64,000 nucleotides of DNA from an uncultured Oscillospiraceae bacterium (GTDB taxonomy: Bacteria; Bacillota; Clostridia; Oscillospirales; Oscillospiraceae), in NCBI GenBank assembly GCA_944387095.1, contig CALXDP010000006.1, positions 38,081 through 102,080 on the forward strand, written 5' to 3'. The notes under the pieces are model-generated. The model worked only from the letters and a program-made list of their open reading frames with translations, was not told the DNA's origin and made no database searches. Shown in pieces: positions 50,947-61,813 of this stretch. Each line of letters opens with the position of its first letter. Positions within the stretch are counted from its first letter, which is position 1. The position numbers and the translations under genes are program-made.

Positions 50947-53263
50947 CGCCAACCAGCTGTGGTATCTGCTGGCCTTCCTGCTCCCGGCGGGATTGCTCAC
51001 CCTTGCCTATGTCCTGGAGGGCTTTGCCCCTTTCGGGGACAAGAGTATTCTCACCTCGGACATGGCCTCTCAGTATGTGGAGTTTTTTTGCGCTTTGAAA
51101 AAGGGGGATGTCTTTTTCTCTTGGTCCAAGGCCCTGGGCTCCTCTTACATTGGGGTGTTCAGCTACTATGTGTCCAGCCCCCTGTCCCTGTTCACCCTGT
51201 TGGTGCCCAACGAAGCTATGCCAGTTGGCCTGCTGTGGCTGACGGTGGGGAAATTCGGCCTTTCAGGCCTGACCGGTTTTCTCTTCTTCTCCCGCTATTT
51301 CCCCCGGCATAAACTGGCCGACCTGTTGTGTGCGGTCAGCTATGCCATGTGCGCGTATAGCGTGGCCTTCTCTCTGTGCATCATGTGGCTGGACGGGGTG
51401 ATCTGGCTTCCCGTCATTCTGCTGGGGCTGGAGCAGCTGATGGACGGGCGCAGGCGCTGGCTGTTTGCCGTCAGCCTGGTGGTCTGTTTTCTGTCCACCT
51501 GGTACATCTCCTATATGATCGGCGGCTTCTGCTGCCTGTGGTTCCTGGCCCAGGCCACGATCCGCCGCATGGCCCTCCGGGAGACCCTGCTGCGGCTGCG
51601 GGACCTGGTGCTGTGCGCGGCCTGGGCACTGTGCCTCACCGCCTGGCTGTGGCTGCCCACCCTGCTGAGCATGTTCGGCGGCAAGTTCTCCATTCCCCTG
51701 ACGGACTATTCCGGTCTGGTCAACTTCAGCCCCCTCCAGCTGCTCGCCCAGTTCCTGCCAGGGCAGTTTCAGCCGTACAGCCGCAACCTGCCCTTCCTCT
51801 TCTGCGGCACGCTGACCATTGTGGGCTTTCTGGCCTATTTCTTCCTGCGGGGCGTCCCCCTGCGCAACAAGCTGGCCGGCGCGGGGCTGGCTCTGGCCCT
51901 GACGCTGTCCATGTGGCTGTCCCCCCTGGACCGGATCTGGCATCTGTTCAAGTACCCCAACTTTTTCTTCTACCGCTACTCCTTCCTGCTGTCCTTTGTA
52001 TTGGTCTGGTTGGCCGGGCACACCCTCAGCCGGGGGCTGGACGCTCTGAGCGGGCGGAAACCCGCCCTGCTCCGGTGCACCGCCCTCCTGCTGCTGGCCG
52101 TTCTGGTGTGCGCCGATCTGACCTATAACGCCGCGGCCACCTTTGCCCGCATCGACGCCACCCAGGGCTATGAGTCCTATCGGGACTACCAGACCTACTA
52201 CACCGCCAACGCCGCCCTGGTGGCCCGGGGACAAGCTCTGGCGGAAGGGGACGGCTTCTATCGGATTGGGGCCGCCCAGGACCGGGGGCTGAACGCGCCC
52301 CTTTCCTTCGGCTACAATGGCGTCACCCATTACAGCAGCTTTTTCAACAGCAACGTCAATCGCCTGCTCAAGTCCCTGGGCTTTGCCCAGTCCTGGTATT
52401 GGACCGCCTACTTTGGCTCCACGCCCCTCACCGATGCGTTATTGGGCGTGCGCTACGTGCTTAGCGCCAACGCCATGCCGGGCAGCTATACCGCTCTGGA
52501 TGTCCGGGATGGCCTCACCCTGTATGAGAACGGCACCGTCCTGCCCCTGGCCTTCCCGGCGGATGGGGACGCCCTCTCCCTCTCTCTGTCCAGCGACGAT
52601 CCCTTCCAGAACCAGAATCTGCTGTTTTCCACCCTCTCCGGCCAGGAGGAGCTGCCCTTCACCCTCGTCACCCCCTCCGCCGTGGTGGAGGAGGCGGACG
52701 GCACCGTCACCCTCACCTTTCAGGGAGAGGGGCGGCCCATCTATGCCAATTTGTCCGCCTCCGGCCTTGTGGATGTGCGGGTCAACGGGGTCTACCTCAC
52801 CGGGCTGAACACCAATGAGACCCGTTGCATCCACTATCTGGGCACCCCAGCCCCGGGGGAAATTCTCACCGCTGCCATCCGCTGCTCCTCCCTTCAGGAC
52901 TGGTCCGGCCGGTTCTATGTCCTAAACCAGACCGCGCTGGCCGGCGGTCTGTCCGCTCTGGCCGCCGGGCCCCAGGTGCAGGTGGACGGCTCTACGGTTC
53001 GGCTGGACGTCACAGTGGAACCAGGACAGGCCATTCTCACCACCATCCCGGCGGAGGATGGCTGGAGCGCCTATGTGGACGGCCGGCAGGTACCTCTTTC
53101 CTCTTTCCTGGATACCTTTCTAGCTGTGGAGCTGTCTCCGGGCAGCCACACCGTCCTGCTGCGCTACACCCCGCCCGGCCTGCCCCCCGCTGCGGTTCTA
53201 GGCGCCGCTGCCCTTCTGGTTTCTGCCGTCGCACTGCTGCACCGGCGGCGGACCGCCCGGTAG
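50930..53263 (+). CDS. yfhO: YfhO-family membrane glycosyltransferase
   Basis: 777 residues from an ATG behind GGAGGAGGAAACC. About twelve membrane helices fill residues 10-510, with the DMASQYVEFF motif in the first outer loop as in GT-C type enzymes. A large outer C-domain (520-760) and a last helix near the end follow. It should use the lipid-linked sugar made by the gene before it to decorate a cell-wall polymer on the outside. The acceptor is not known here. Confidence 0.9.
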   Translation: MNNRHNANQLWYLLAFLLPAGLLTLAYVLEGFAPFGDKSILTSDMASQYVEFFCALKKGDVFFSWSKALGSSYIGVFSYYVSSPLSLFTLLVPNEAMPVGLLWLTVGKFGLSGLTGFLFFSRYFPRHKLADLLCAVSYAMCAYSVAFSLCIMWLDGVIWLPVILLGLEQLMDGRRRWLFAVSLVVCFLSTWYISYMIGGFCCLWFLAQATIRRMALRETLLRLRDLVLCAAWALCLTAWLWLPTLLSMFGGKFSIPLTDYSGLVNFSPLQLLAQFLPGQFQPYSRNLPFLFCGTLTIVGFLAYFFLRGVPLRNKLAGAGLALALTLSMWLSPLDRIWHLFKYPNFFFYRYSFLLSFVLVWLAGHTLSRGLDALSGRKPALLRCTALLLLAVLVCADLTYNAAATFARIDATQGYESYRDYQTYYTANAALVARGQALAEGDGFYRIGAAQDRGLNAPLSFGYNGVTHYSSFFNSNVNRLLKSLGFAQSWYWTAYFGSTPLTDALLGVRYVLSANAMPGSYTALDVRDGLTLYENGTVLPLAFPADGDALSLSLSSDDPFQNQNLLFSTLSGQEELPFTLVTPSAVVEEADGTVTLTFQGEGRPIYANLSASGLVDVRVNGVYLTGLNTNETRCIHYLGTPAPGEILTAAIRCSSLQDWSGRFYVLNQTALAGGLSALAAGPQVQVDGSTVRLDVTVEPGQAILTTIPAEDGWSAYVDGRQVPLSSFLDTFLAVELSPGSHTVLLRYTPPGLPPAAVLGAAALLVSAVALLHRRRTAR

Positions 53264-53362
53264 CCGGATCCAGCCCGGGCCAAATTGCCGCAGCTGTCAA
53301 ACAGAGCCGTTTGGGGCCTGCGAAAATTGGAAGTTTTTTCTGTAATTTTTTCCCTTTTCTCC

Positions 53363-53391
53363 TTGAAAGTCCGGTGGGAATGGGGTACAAT
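53363..53391 (+). promoter_or_regulatory. Promoter of the DUF6465 gene
   Basis: TTGAAA, 17 bases, TACAAT, about 90 bases before the ATG. Confidence 0.65.
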
Positions 53392-53482
53392 AACCTAAAG
53401 TTCGTTTCTGCGCCCGGATGGGCCCGAGCTTTCCATCCCGCACTCTTCATAGCCTGAAACGATTGAATCGGAGGAATCGCAA

Positions 53483-53827
53483 ATGAAAAAGGAACCCGAG
53501 GTCAAGCAGACTGCAGCCAGCACTGAGGCCGCCGTGAAGAAGGCCGCTGCCCCCAAGGCGGGGACGGAAAAGCCCGCCAAGCCCGCGGCCAAGAAGCCCG
53601 CCGCCCCCCGCAAACGGACCGCGGCCAAGGCCAGCCAGGACGTATACATCCAGTATGGCGGCGGCGAGTGGAACGTGGCCGATCTGGTGGAGCGGGCCAA
53701 GGCCGCCTATGCCGCCCAGGGGCATGACCTGGCCGACGCCAAAAAGGTGACCGTGTACGTCAAGCCCCAGGAGGGCAGGGCCTATTACGTGGTCAACGAC
53801 GTGGACACCGGCAGCGTGGTACTCTAA
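53483..53827 (+). CDS. DUF6465 family protein
   Basis: 114 residues. The first half is a low-complexity Lys/Ala/Pro-rich tail of histone-like type (AAVKKAAAPKAGTEKPAKP). The second half is a compact domain (DVYIQYGGGEWNVADLVERA to VYVKPQEGRAYYVVND) that matches DUF6465. Widespread in clostridia, function unknown. The basic tail may bind nucleic acid or polyphosphate, which is inference. ATG at 53483 behind CGGAGGAATCG. Confidence 0.85.
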   Translation: MKKEPEVKQTAASTEAAVKKAAAPKAGTEKPAKPAAKKPAAPRKRTAAKASQDVYIQYGGGEWNVADLVERAKAAYAAQGHDLADAKKVTVYVKPQEGRAYYVVNDVDTGSVVL

Positions 53828-53849
53828 GGTCTTTCCGTTGTCTCTATAA

Positions 53850-53897
53850 AAAAGCATCGTGGAGCTGCGCCAAAAGGCGCAGCTCCACGATGCTTTT
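53850..53897. terminator. Terminator after the DUF6465 gene
   Basis: A perfect 22-bp stem (53850-53871, 53876-53897) with AAAA loop, A-run before and T-rich sequence after; usable both ways. The stretch 53898-54123 up to rpoD holds no gene or signal I can support. Confidence 0.92.
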
Positions 53898-54123
53898 ATG
53901 TTTTTCCGCCGGACATAACTCTGTTCCGTTCCGAAAGTCCTTGCGCTTTGGGGGGCACCTGGTGTGGCGCGTTGTTGCCGCAGGCTCCATACCGCTTTCT
54001 TCCACCTTCGGTAAAAGCCCGCTCATTGCGCTGCAGCTCCTCTCCCCGCAAAACCCGCTGAGCTGGGCTTTTGCGGAGACCTCAAAAATCGCGCCCGGCC
54101 AGACAGCTCTTGCCGGAACTATC

Positions 54124-55437
<1,314 letters not shown>

Positions 55438-55443
55438 AGGTCG

Positions 55444-57225
55444 TCATCCTCCATAGCGTTTTTTCTGTTTCAGCGCGTCCCGCAGCTGGGCCAGGTCCTC
55501 GCCGGTGTGTATCTCTCCCTTGCGGCGCTGCGCAAGAATGATCCGCTTGTAGTCTTCCAGCGCCTCCCGGGCTGTATTGGCGCTTTGGGGCTGCTGGGCA
55601 ATGGCGGACAGGTGGTCCGCCTCCTGGGGGGAAAAGGCCCCGTCCAATACCGCCAGACTGGGGGTTCTCCCCGCCTGCCACTGTTTTTTCAGCAGTCCGT
55701 AGGCCTTACCCAGCAGCGGAGAGGAAAAATCCTCCTCTTCCAGCTCCTCCAGCTGCCGGAAATAGTCTCCGTCCAACAGCACCACCCGCAGCACGCCTTC
55801 CTCCGCCCTGGCAGACCGGAGATTCCGGTAGCGCAGGGTACGTTCCTTCGGCTGGAGCTGCTGGGCCGGGGCCAGGTCTTTCCGCTCCTGCTTGCGCCGG
55901 ATCTCCCAGCCCGTTCTCTTCCGCTGCCGCTCCACCTCTTGCCCCATAGCCTGGTGGGAAATGCCCGCGGCGTCTGCTGCCCGGTTGCCGTAGATCTCCC
56001 GCTCCACCGGGCTGGCCAGGCCGGCCACCAGCTGCGCCGCAGCCAGCAGATACTGGGCCTTCTGATCGTCCTGCTCCAAGTCAAACTCCTTCTGGAGCAG
56101 TCCCAACCGGTACTCCGCGGGGCTGGCGCTCTGGTTCATCAGCCCCTCAAAAGCCTGGGGCCCATAGCGCTTCATGTAGTCGTCTGGGTCCTGCTTGACC
56201 AGCTCTCCCTCCGGGGTTTTACGCCGGGGCAGCTGGAGCACCTTGACATGGATCCCCGAGTTTTTCAGCAGTCCAATGGCCCGCTGGGTGGCGTCCATAC
56301 CCGCCGCGTCGTTGTCCAGGCACAGCACCAGCTCTTTGGTATATCGGCTCAGCTGCTGGATGTGCTCCTCGGTCAGGGCAGTGCCCATGGTGGCCACTGT
56401 GTTGTCAAAGCCAGCCTGGTGCATGGTGATCACGTCGATATTGCCCTCCACCAAAATCAGGTTGGGCCGTTTTGTCTTTTTCGCGTAGTTGATGCCATAG
56501 AGGATATTGCGCTTTTTGAAAATAGGCGTTTCCGGAGTGTTCAGATACTTGGGCTGGGAGTCGTCCATTACCCGGCTGGTAAAACCGATCACGTCCCCCC
56601 GGGCGTCGATCACCGGCAGCATGAGCCGGTTGCGGAATTTATCGTAGATCCCACCGTTTTTGCCTGCCACCGCCAGCCCCGCCTGAAGCAGGTCGCCCTT
56701 GGAATAGCCCTGCTCCGCCATGGCCCGGGTGAGCGCGTCCCAGCTGTCCGGAGCGGCTCCCAGGCCGAAGCGGGCGGAAAACTTGGGGCTGATACGCCGC
56801 TTGTCCCGAATATAGGCCGCCACCCGTTCCCCCTCGGGCTGGGCGAGCACGGCGCGGTAGAACCGGGCGGCCTGCTTGTTCAGTTCCAGGATGCGCCGGC
56901 GCTCTTCCTGCCAGCTCTGACTGCTCCTGCCCTCCTCGGGTACGGTCATCCCCTCCCGCTCGGCCAGCTTGTGTACCGCCTCGGGGAAGGTGATGCTCTC
57001 CATCTCCATCAGAAAGCGATAGGCACCGCCCCCCTTGCCGCAACCGAAACAGTGGAAGATCTGCCGGGCCTCGTTGACCGAGAAGGACGGGGTCTTTTCA
57101 TGGTGGAAGGGGCACAGGCCCCAGTAGTTGCTCCCCCGCTTGGTCAGGGGAACATAGGCGGACACCACATCCACAATGTTGACCCGGCTGCTCAGCTCGT
57201 CCAGGAACCGCTCCGGTATGGCCAT
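55444..57225 (-). CDS. dnaG: DNA primase
   Basis: 593 residues. The N-terminal zinc finger is CPFHHEKTPSFSV then HCFGCGKGG near residues 40-65. The TOPRIM core shows LILVEGNIDVITMHQAGF near 260 and CLDNDAAGMDA. The C-terminal helicase-binding part is present. It makes RNA primers for replication. The ATG at 57225 follows GGAGGTGAGCAC; a longer frame to 57315 is rejected. Confidence 0.97.
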   Translation of the reverse strand: MAIPERFLDELSSRVNIVDVVSAYVPLTKRGSNYWGLCPFHHEKTPSFSVNEARQIFHCFGCGKGGGAYRFLMEMESITFPEAVHKLAEREGMTVPEEGRSSQSWQEERRRILELNKQAARFYRAVLAQPEGERVAAYIRDKRRISPKFSARFGLGAAPDSWDALTRAMAEQGYSKGDLLQAGLAVAGKNGGIYDKFRNRLMLPVIDARGDVIGFTSRVMDDSQPKYLNTPETPIFKKRNILYGINYAKKTKRPNLILVEGNIDVITMHQAGFDNTVATMGTALTEEHIQQLSRYTKELVLCLDNDAAGMDATQRAIGLLKNSGIHVKVLQLPRRKTPEGELVKQDPDDYMKRYGPQAFEGLMNQSASPAEYRLGLLQKEFDLEQDDQKAQYLLAAAQLVAGLASPVEREIYGNRAADAAGISHQAMGQEVERQRKRTGWEIRRKQERKDLAPAQQLQPKERTLRYRNLRSARAEEGVLRVVLLDGDYFRQLEELEEEDFSSPLLGKAYGLLKKQWQAGRTPSLAVLDGAFSPQEADHLSAIAQQPQSANTAREALEDYKRIILAQRRKGEIHTGEDLAQLRDALKQKKRYGG

Positions 57226-57296
57226 GTGCTCACCTCCTGATGATAGCCAAATTCTGATCTTTTTATGACGCTCCCTCTGCACTCGGCCCCGCGCGG

Positions 57297-57324
57297 GGGC
57301 TGCTCTCAATGGCACAGCGCTTCT
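57297..57324. repeat. 28-bp direct repeat, copy 1
   Basis: Lies in the dgt-dnaG gap. Copy 2 at 57428-57455 differs at two bases, offset 131. The GC-rich sequence between them codes for nothing I recognise. Confidence 0.8.
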
Positions 57325-57427
57325 GGTTTGTCACGCTTTGCCTGTTCGCGACGCCCGGCTTCCCTCCGTCTCGGGCTGGTCTGCGGGCTCCTTGCGGCCC
57401 TCCGCTCGCCCTCGCTCCAGTCCATCC

Positions 57428-57455
57428 GGGCTGCTCTCGACGGCACAGCGCTTCT
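57428..57455. repeat. 28-bp direct repeat, copy 2
   Basis: Reaches into the dgt stop codon. See copy 1 at 57297-57324. Confidence 0.8.
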
Positions 57456-58458
57456 ATTTCACCACCCACCGCATGGGGATGAACAGATTTCCAAATGTCT
57501 CCACGGCGTAGCTGTCCGTCATGCCGGCAATATAGTCCACCACCGCCCGCTGCGCCCCCTCCCGCACCAGGATATCCTGGTATTCCGAGGGCAGCTTGTC
57601 CGTATGCTTGGTGTAGTAATCGAAAAGCAGGCAAATCATGTCCTCCGCCTTGCCCTCCTCCCCCTTGGCCAGGGGATTGAAGTACACCGACTGGAACATG
57701 AACTGCTTCAGCTCCGCCATGGCCTTGGCAATGGGTTCGGACTGTCGGATTACGTCCCCCTCCTGGCTGTTTTGGATCACATCCAGGGTCAACGTCTCAA
57801 TCCGCTCTCCGTGGGTAAAGCCCAGGATCTCCGAAATATGTACCGGGATATCGGTGGGATAGATGATACCCCCCCGCATGGCGTCATCAATGTCGTGGTT
57901 GATGTAGGCGATTTTATCGGCAAGCCGGACCAGCTGTCCCTCCAAAGTCTCGGCCAGGTCCCCGGCGGTGTGGCACAGGATGCCCCGGCGCACCTCGTAG
58001 CACAGGTTGAGTCCCTCTCCGTTCTTCTCCAGCCGGTCCACCACCCGCAGGGACTGCTCGTAGTGGCGAAATCCCCCCTCTACCACCCGGCTTAAGGCCC
58101 GCTCCCCGGCGTGGCCAAAAGGGGTGTGGCCCAGGTCGTGGCCCAGGGCGGCGGCCTCAGTGAGGTCCTCGTTGAGTCCCAGGCCCCTTGCCATGGTGCG
58201 GGCGATGCGAGACACCTCCAAAGTGTGGGTCATGCGGGTGCGGTAGTGGTCCCCCTCGGGCTGGAGAAACACCTGGGTTTTATGCTTCAGTCTGCGGAAA
58301 GCCTTGCTGTGCACCACCCGGTCTACATCCCGCTGGAAGCAGGTGCGCATGGGGCAGGGCGGGATATCCACCAGCCGCCCCCGGCTCTGGGTGGACAGGC
58401 ACGCCCGCGGAGACAGAACCTTCCGTTCTAGCTCCTCAGTGCGCTCGCGCAGATTCAT
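57454..58458 (-). CDS. dgt: dGTP triphosphohydrolase-like HD protein
   Basis: 334 residues. The HD metal motif is complete: RTRMTHTLEVSRIAR gives the first His, AALGHDLGHTPFGHAGE the HD pair, and ADKIAYINHDIDDA the last Asp. CFQRDVDRVVHSKAFRRLKHKTQVF near residue 40 is typical of Dgt. It splits dNTPs into nucleoside and triphosphate. The ATG at 58458 is preceded by a G-run; the longer frame to 58545 contains the promoter region. dnaG follows on the same strand 229 bases on. Confidence 0.93.
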   Translation of the reverse strand: MNLRERTEELERKVLSPRACLSTQSRGRLVDIPPCPMRTCFQRDVDRVVHSKAFRRLKHKTQVFLQPEGDHYRTRMTHTLEVSRIARTMARGLGLNEDLTEAAALGHDLGHTPFGHAGERALSRVVEGGFRHYEQSLRVVDRLEKNGEGLNLCYEVRRGILCHTAGDLAETLEGQLVRLADKIAYINHDIDDAMRGGIIYPTDIPVHISEILGFTHGERIETLTLDVIQNSQEGDVIRQSEPIAKAMAELKQFMFQSVYFNPLAKGEEGKAEDMICLLFDYYTKHTDKLPSEYQDILVREGAQRAVVDYIAGMTDSYAVETFGNLFIPMRWVVK

Positions 58459-58631
58459 GGCAACGCCCCCTTTCCTAGTTTTCTTTTGATATAGTATACT
58501 TTTTTCAGCAGCCAAAACCCTTCTTTTCTCCAGAGTATTTTTCAAAACTTTTCACTTTCGTCGCTTTTGCCATCATAAATGGGACAAGTCCCCCATATAT
58601 CTGTACGGAATCCACCAAGGGGGTATTTGCC

Positions 58632-59582
58632 GTGAACGTCACCATCCTTCTCATCCGGCTCCTGGTCCTGGCGGTCATCTTTGTCAATGGATGGACAGAT
58701 GCGCCCAATGCCATCGCCACCGCGGTGGGCTCGGGGGCCATGGGATTTCGGCGGGCGGCAGCCTTGGCCGCCGTGTGCAACTTTGCCGGGGCCGCTCTGG
58801 CCTGCCTGCTCTTCCCCGCAGTGGCCGCCACCGTGGGCAGCCTGGTGACCTTTCCCCATCCTCAGGCCGCCCTCACCGCCCTGTGTGCCGCCCTGCTGGC
58901 CATTGTGATCTGGGCAGTTGCCGCCTGGCGCTTTGGCCTGCCCACCAGCGAGAGCCATGCCCTGCTGGCCGGTCTGTCTGGGGCGGCGCTGGCCCTGGGG
59001 GGCTCTGGCGCAGCCCTTAACGGGGCTGCCTGGGCCCGCACTCTGGCCGGTCTGGCCCTGTCCCTGCCCGCCGGGGCGCTGGCTGCCCGGGCCTGCCGGT
59101 GCTGGCTGAACCGCCACACCTGCAATGCCATCGCCTGGCAGCGCCGGGCTGCGGGGGTCATGGCCCTGCTCCACGGGGTCCAGGACGGGCAGAAGTTTCT
59201 GGCGCTGATGCTCATGGCAGACGACCTTGGAGGCGCAGATCCGTCTCCCGCCCTCCCCCTATTGATCCTGACCGCCTTCATGATGGCGGCAGGCACCGCC
59301 CTAGGCGGACGCCCCATTGTGGAAAAGGTTGGTTCCCAGCTGGCCGTGCTGACCCCGAAAGAAGGACTGGCTGCTGACGCGGGGGCGGGCCTTGTGCTGG
59401 CGGCTGGCGCTGCCCTGGGTCTACCCCTGTCCACCACTCATGTGAAGGTGGCGGCGGTATGCGGCGCAGGCCGCCAGCCAAACCTGCGCGCGGCAGGACA
59501 GATTGCCGGCGCCTGGCTGCTCACCTTCCCCTGCTGCGGGGCTTTATCCTTCGCTCTGGCCCGGCTGATGCTGGCCGGCTAG
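58632..59582 (+). CDS. Inorganic phosphate transporter, PiT family
   Basis: 316 residues with about ten membrane segments. The two PiT signatures are recognisable: NGWTDAPNAIATAVGSGAM at residues 19-37 and a weaker second copy, STTHVKVAAVCGAG, near the end. GLPTSESHALLAGLSGAAL lies near 98. It imports phosphate with protons or sodium. It begins with GTG 58632 behind AAGGGGG. Bases 58459-58631 hold no other gene. Confidence 0.92.
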   Translation: MNVTILLIRLLVLAVIFVNGWTDAPNAIATAVGSGAMGFRRAAALAAVCNFAGAALACLLFPAVAATVGSLVTFPHPQAALTALCAALLAIVIWAVAAWRFGLPTSESHALLAGLSGAALALGGSGAALNGAAWARTLAGLALSLPAGALAARACRCWLNRHTCNAIAWQRRAAGVMALLHGVQDGQKFLALMLMADDLGGADPSPALPLLILTAFMMAAGTALGGRPIVEKVGSQLAVLTPKEGLAADAGAGLVLAAGAALGLPLSTTHVKVAAVCGAGRQPNLRAAGQIAGAWLLTFPCCGALSFALARLMLAG

Positions 59583-59715
59583 TGTGGCTGGGCCCGGCGC
59601 TTCTCCCTTTCTCCCCATCCCGGCAGGCCCCCCTCTCCCGGCCAGGGAAAGGGCGCCTCCTTTCCGCCTGTTTATACCGGCCACCTCAAACTCTCCACTC
59701 CACCCCGGCCCTCTG

Positions 59716-59844
59716 TCAGAGGCGGGGTGGTTTGCCTTGTGCCAGCTCCTTTCTTTTCTGCCTCTCCTGGGCCTCGCTGCACTCATAGGCCTCCTTCAGC
59801 TTCTCCAGGGCTTTCTTTTCAATGCGGGATACATAGCTGCGCGC
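59716..59844 (-). pseudogene. sigK: 3' fragment of sigK, interrupted
   Basis: The minus strand reads ARSYVSRIEKKALEKLKEAY then ECSEAQERQKRKELAQGKPPRL and TGA at 59716. This is the C-terminal end of sigma-K: Bacillus SigK has ISRSYVSRIEKRALMKMF followed by a Lys-rich tail. The match starts in the recognition helix of region 4.2 and stops at about 59844, where a TAG occurs and homology ends. Some 200 N-terminal residues are missing from the window. In many spore formers sigK is split by a skin element, and this fits one of its ends. A dead fragment is the alternative. Confidence 0.8.
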
Positions 59845-59937
59845 CTAATGTAAACGATGCCCGGAAAGCCTTGTGAGAGCAGGGCTTGTCCGGGCATCAG
59901 ATGTTTAAGAGTAGCACCGCGCTTATTGTAAGCGGCG
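59840..59937. repeat. Imperfect 17-bp direct repeats at the sigK breakpoint
   Basis: CGCGCCTAATGTAAACG (59840-59856) and CGCGCTTATTGTAAGCG (59918-59934) agree at 14 of 17 bases. The first sits exactly on the breakpoint. Between them is a hairpin with GATGCCCGG/CCGGGCATC arms (59856-59864, 59890-59898). They could be recombinase sites; bases 59938-60067 are AT-rich without a gene. Confidence 0.5.
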
Positions 59938-60067
59938 CGGAAAATTAAAATTTTGGATGATAAGCGGCCATTTATTGAAGTTATAAATCACCTTAATGTA
60001 TGCTATATCAATCAATTATAATCCTTACTTAAAATTTGAATTTAAAAATACGAGATAATTTGTTATA

Positions 60068-61738
60068 TCATTCGATAGAATTACTAGTTTCTTCATCTGT
60101 GGACACACATATCTGTGTCTCTACACCAAACACTTTCAGCCCAAGATGCTTGTCCACCAACTCTAATATATTTGCCGATAGCATTTTTGCTTTGTGATAG
60201 TCGCTTAAAGAAATTTTTCGGGTTAAAAGAAAATCCCCGAGATTCTTGTTTATGGAATCGGAGCCTAACTTAGCAGCAGAAACAAAACCATCTATCTGAG
60301 AAATTGCAGTTCTTATCTGTTCGTTTTCTCTCATTTCAGATTCTTGTATATTTATGTGCTTACAATAACGATTAAATGATGTTTTCAAAAAATACGCATC
60401 ACTTAGGAAATCCAATGCAGATGTTAATACATTTATCATTGAATTCACTTCAAGCGAACCTTCTTCCGCAGCTTTGACAACCGCTTTTGAATCATTTGAC
60501 ATTTTTTCGCTAAGAGAAGAAGTGTGTGCAACCAAAAGATTAATATATGAAAGTTCCTTGGTTTCATTAAATCCAATTGATTCTTCCGTTAATTTTTCCC
60601 TTGTAAGATGATAGTCAGATGAATTAATTACTAACTGATAGCAATCAATTCCTTTTTCTTGGCAAACATCCCAAAGTAGCTGTTTACAAATATCATCTAG
60701 GTTTAATCCCATGGTAATTGATTTAATAAACGGAGTATCTATAAATATTGGGGTATAGGGTTGCTCACCTGTATTAATTATGCGCCATTCGTCTTCGTAT
60801 TCCCAACATTTGTTTTTTGAAAGCATATACGAAAGAATAGCACTCATATCTGGTTCAACAGTCTTTAATTTACCAGATTCGTCCGTTTCAAATTTATCAA
60901 TACCAAGATCTCTAAGTGTTAATGTCGGGCGATCACATGAATATTTAACAGGATACATAAACCCTATAAACTTGTTCATTTTTTCAAAATCGTATTCCAC
61001 ACAAATACCTGAATAAGAGTTCGCATAATGCGCCCACATAAGTTGATTATCCCAGCCGCTTGCACTAAAACAAACCACAGTTAGCTTGGACAAAAACTCT
61101 TTTATAAAAGGAAGATAAATTTGATCTCTAACCTTCACCACTTTTTCTTCTAAAAGTTTTAGTGAATCTTCTATATTCAACACATCAATTATGGCTTTTT
61201 CTTCAATTTTGACATTTTTATAATCCTTGATGATTATTGAAAAAACAAAGAATAGTTGCTTATTATTAAAGTATTGTTTGATCTCAGACGGACACTTTCT
61301 GTATAGTTTGTCCACGTTACCAGCAATAAACTGTGGAAAATTATCAGGCGAAACATGCGAAATTACACTTTGCGTAAATATATATTTTTTTAACTTATTA
61401 AGTGCACCAATAAACTCAATAGTTTTTCCAATAACCCTATATTTCAGAATATTTTTCAAAATCAATATAACATTTTGATCCATTGACAGTTTGGCTTGTG
61501 AGAGTACTAAATCAATACATTCATCATAAATCTTCTCTGGAGAAAAACCAATCATTGAATCAAATGGATCATTCATTTGTAATGGTGTACGCGCATAAAC
61601 CTGTCCATGTCGAATATTTTCTATGTCATATATGGTTTCAGCATCTCTTCGACATGCCCTATATTGATAAAACAAATTTCCGGCTTTACCAATCTCAGCT
61701 TTCATTTTCTCAAAGGATATATTGCTTTGATTAGTCAT
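60068..61738 (-). CDS. DUF2971 domain protein, AT-rich gene
   Basis: 556 residues. The N-part has FYQYRACRRDAETIYDIENI and ARTPLQMNDPFDS, and the centre LTVVCFSASGWDNQLMWAHYAN, ICVEYDF and CWEYEDEWRII, the marks of DUF2971. About 180 further residues at the C-terminus are helical and of unknown type. DUF2971 proteins often sit in accessory and defence regions; their activity is not known. The gene is far more AT-rich than its neighbours, a sign of recent transfer. ATG behind GGAGGAAAATA. Divergent from the HTH-DUF3990 operon. Confidence 0.85.
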   Translation of the reverse strand: MTNQSNISFEKMKAEIGKAGNLFYQYRACRRDAETIYDIENIRHGQVYARTPLQMNDPFDSMIGFSPEKIYDECIDLVLSQAKLSMDQNVILILKNILKYRVIGKTIEFIGALNKLKKYIFTQSVISHVSPDNFPQFIAGNVDKLYRKCPSEIKQYFNNKQLFFVFSIIIKDYKNVKIEEKAIIDVLNIEDSLKLLEEKVVKVRDQIYLPFIKEFLSKLTVVCFSASGWDNQLMWAHYANSYSGICVEYDFEKMNKFIGFMYPVKYSCDRPTLTLRDLGIDKFETDESGKLKTVEPDMSAILSYMLSKNKCWEYEDEWRIINTGEQPYTPIFIDTPFIKSITMGLNLDDICKQLLWDVCQEKGIDCYQLVINSSDYHLTREKLTEESIGFNETKELSYINLLVAHTSSLSEKMSNDSKAVVKAAEEGSLEVNSMINVLTSALDFLSDAYFLKTSFNRYCKHINIQESEMRENEQIRTAISQIDGFVSAAKLGSDSINKNLGDFLLTRKISLSDYHKAKMLSANILELVDKHLGLKVFGVETQICVSTDEETSNSIE

Positions 61739-61813
61739 TATTTTCCTCCAATAAAATACTTAGTTCAACCGAATTGCTGTCATAAAAAATTTTTTAACTC
61801 TTGTATCAAATTA

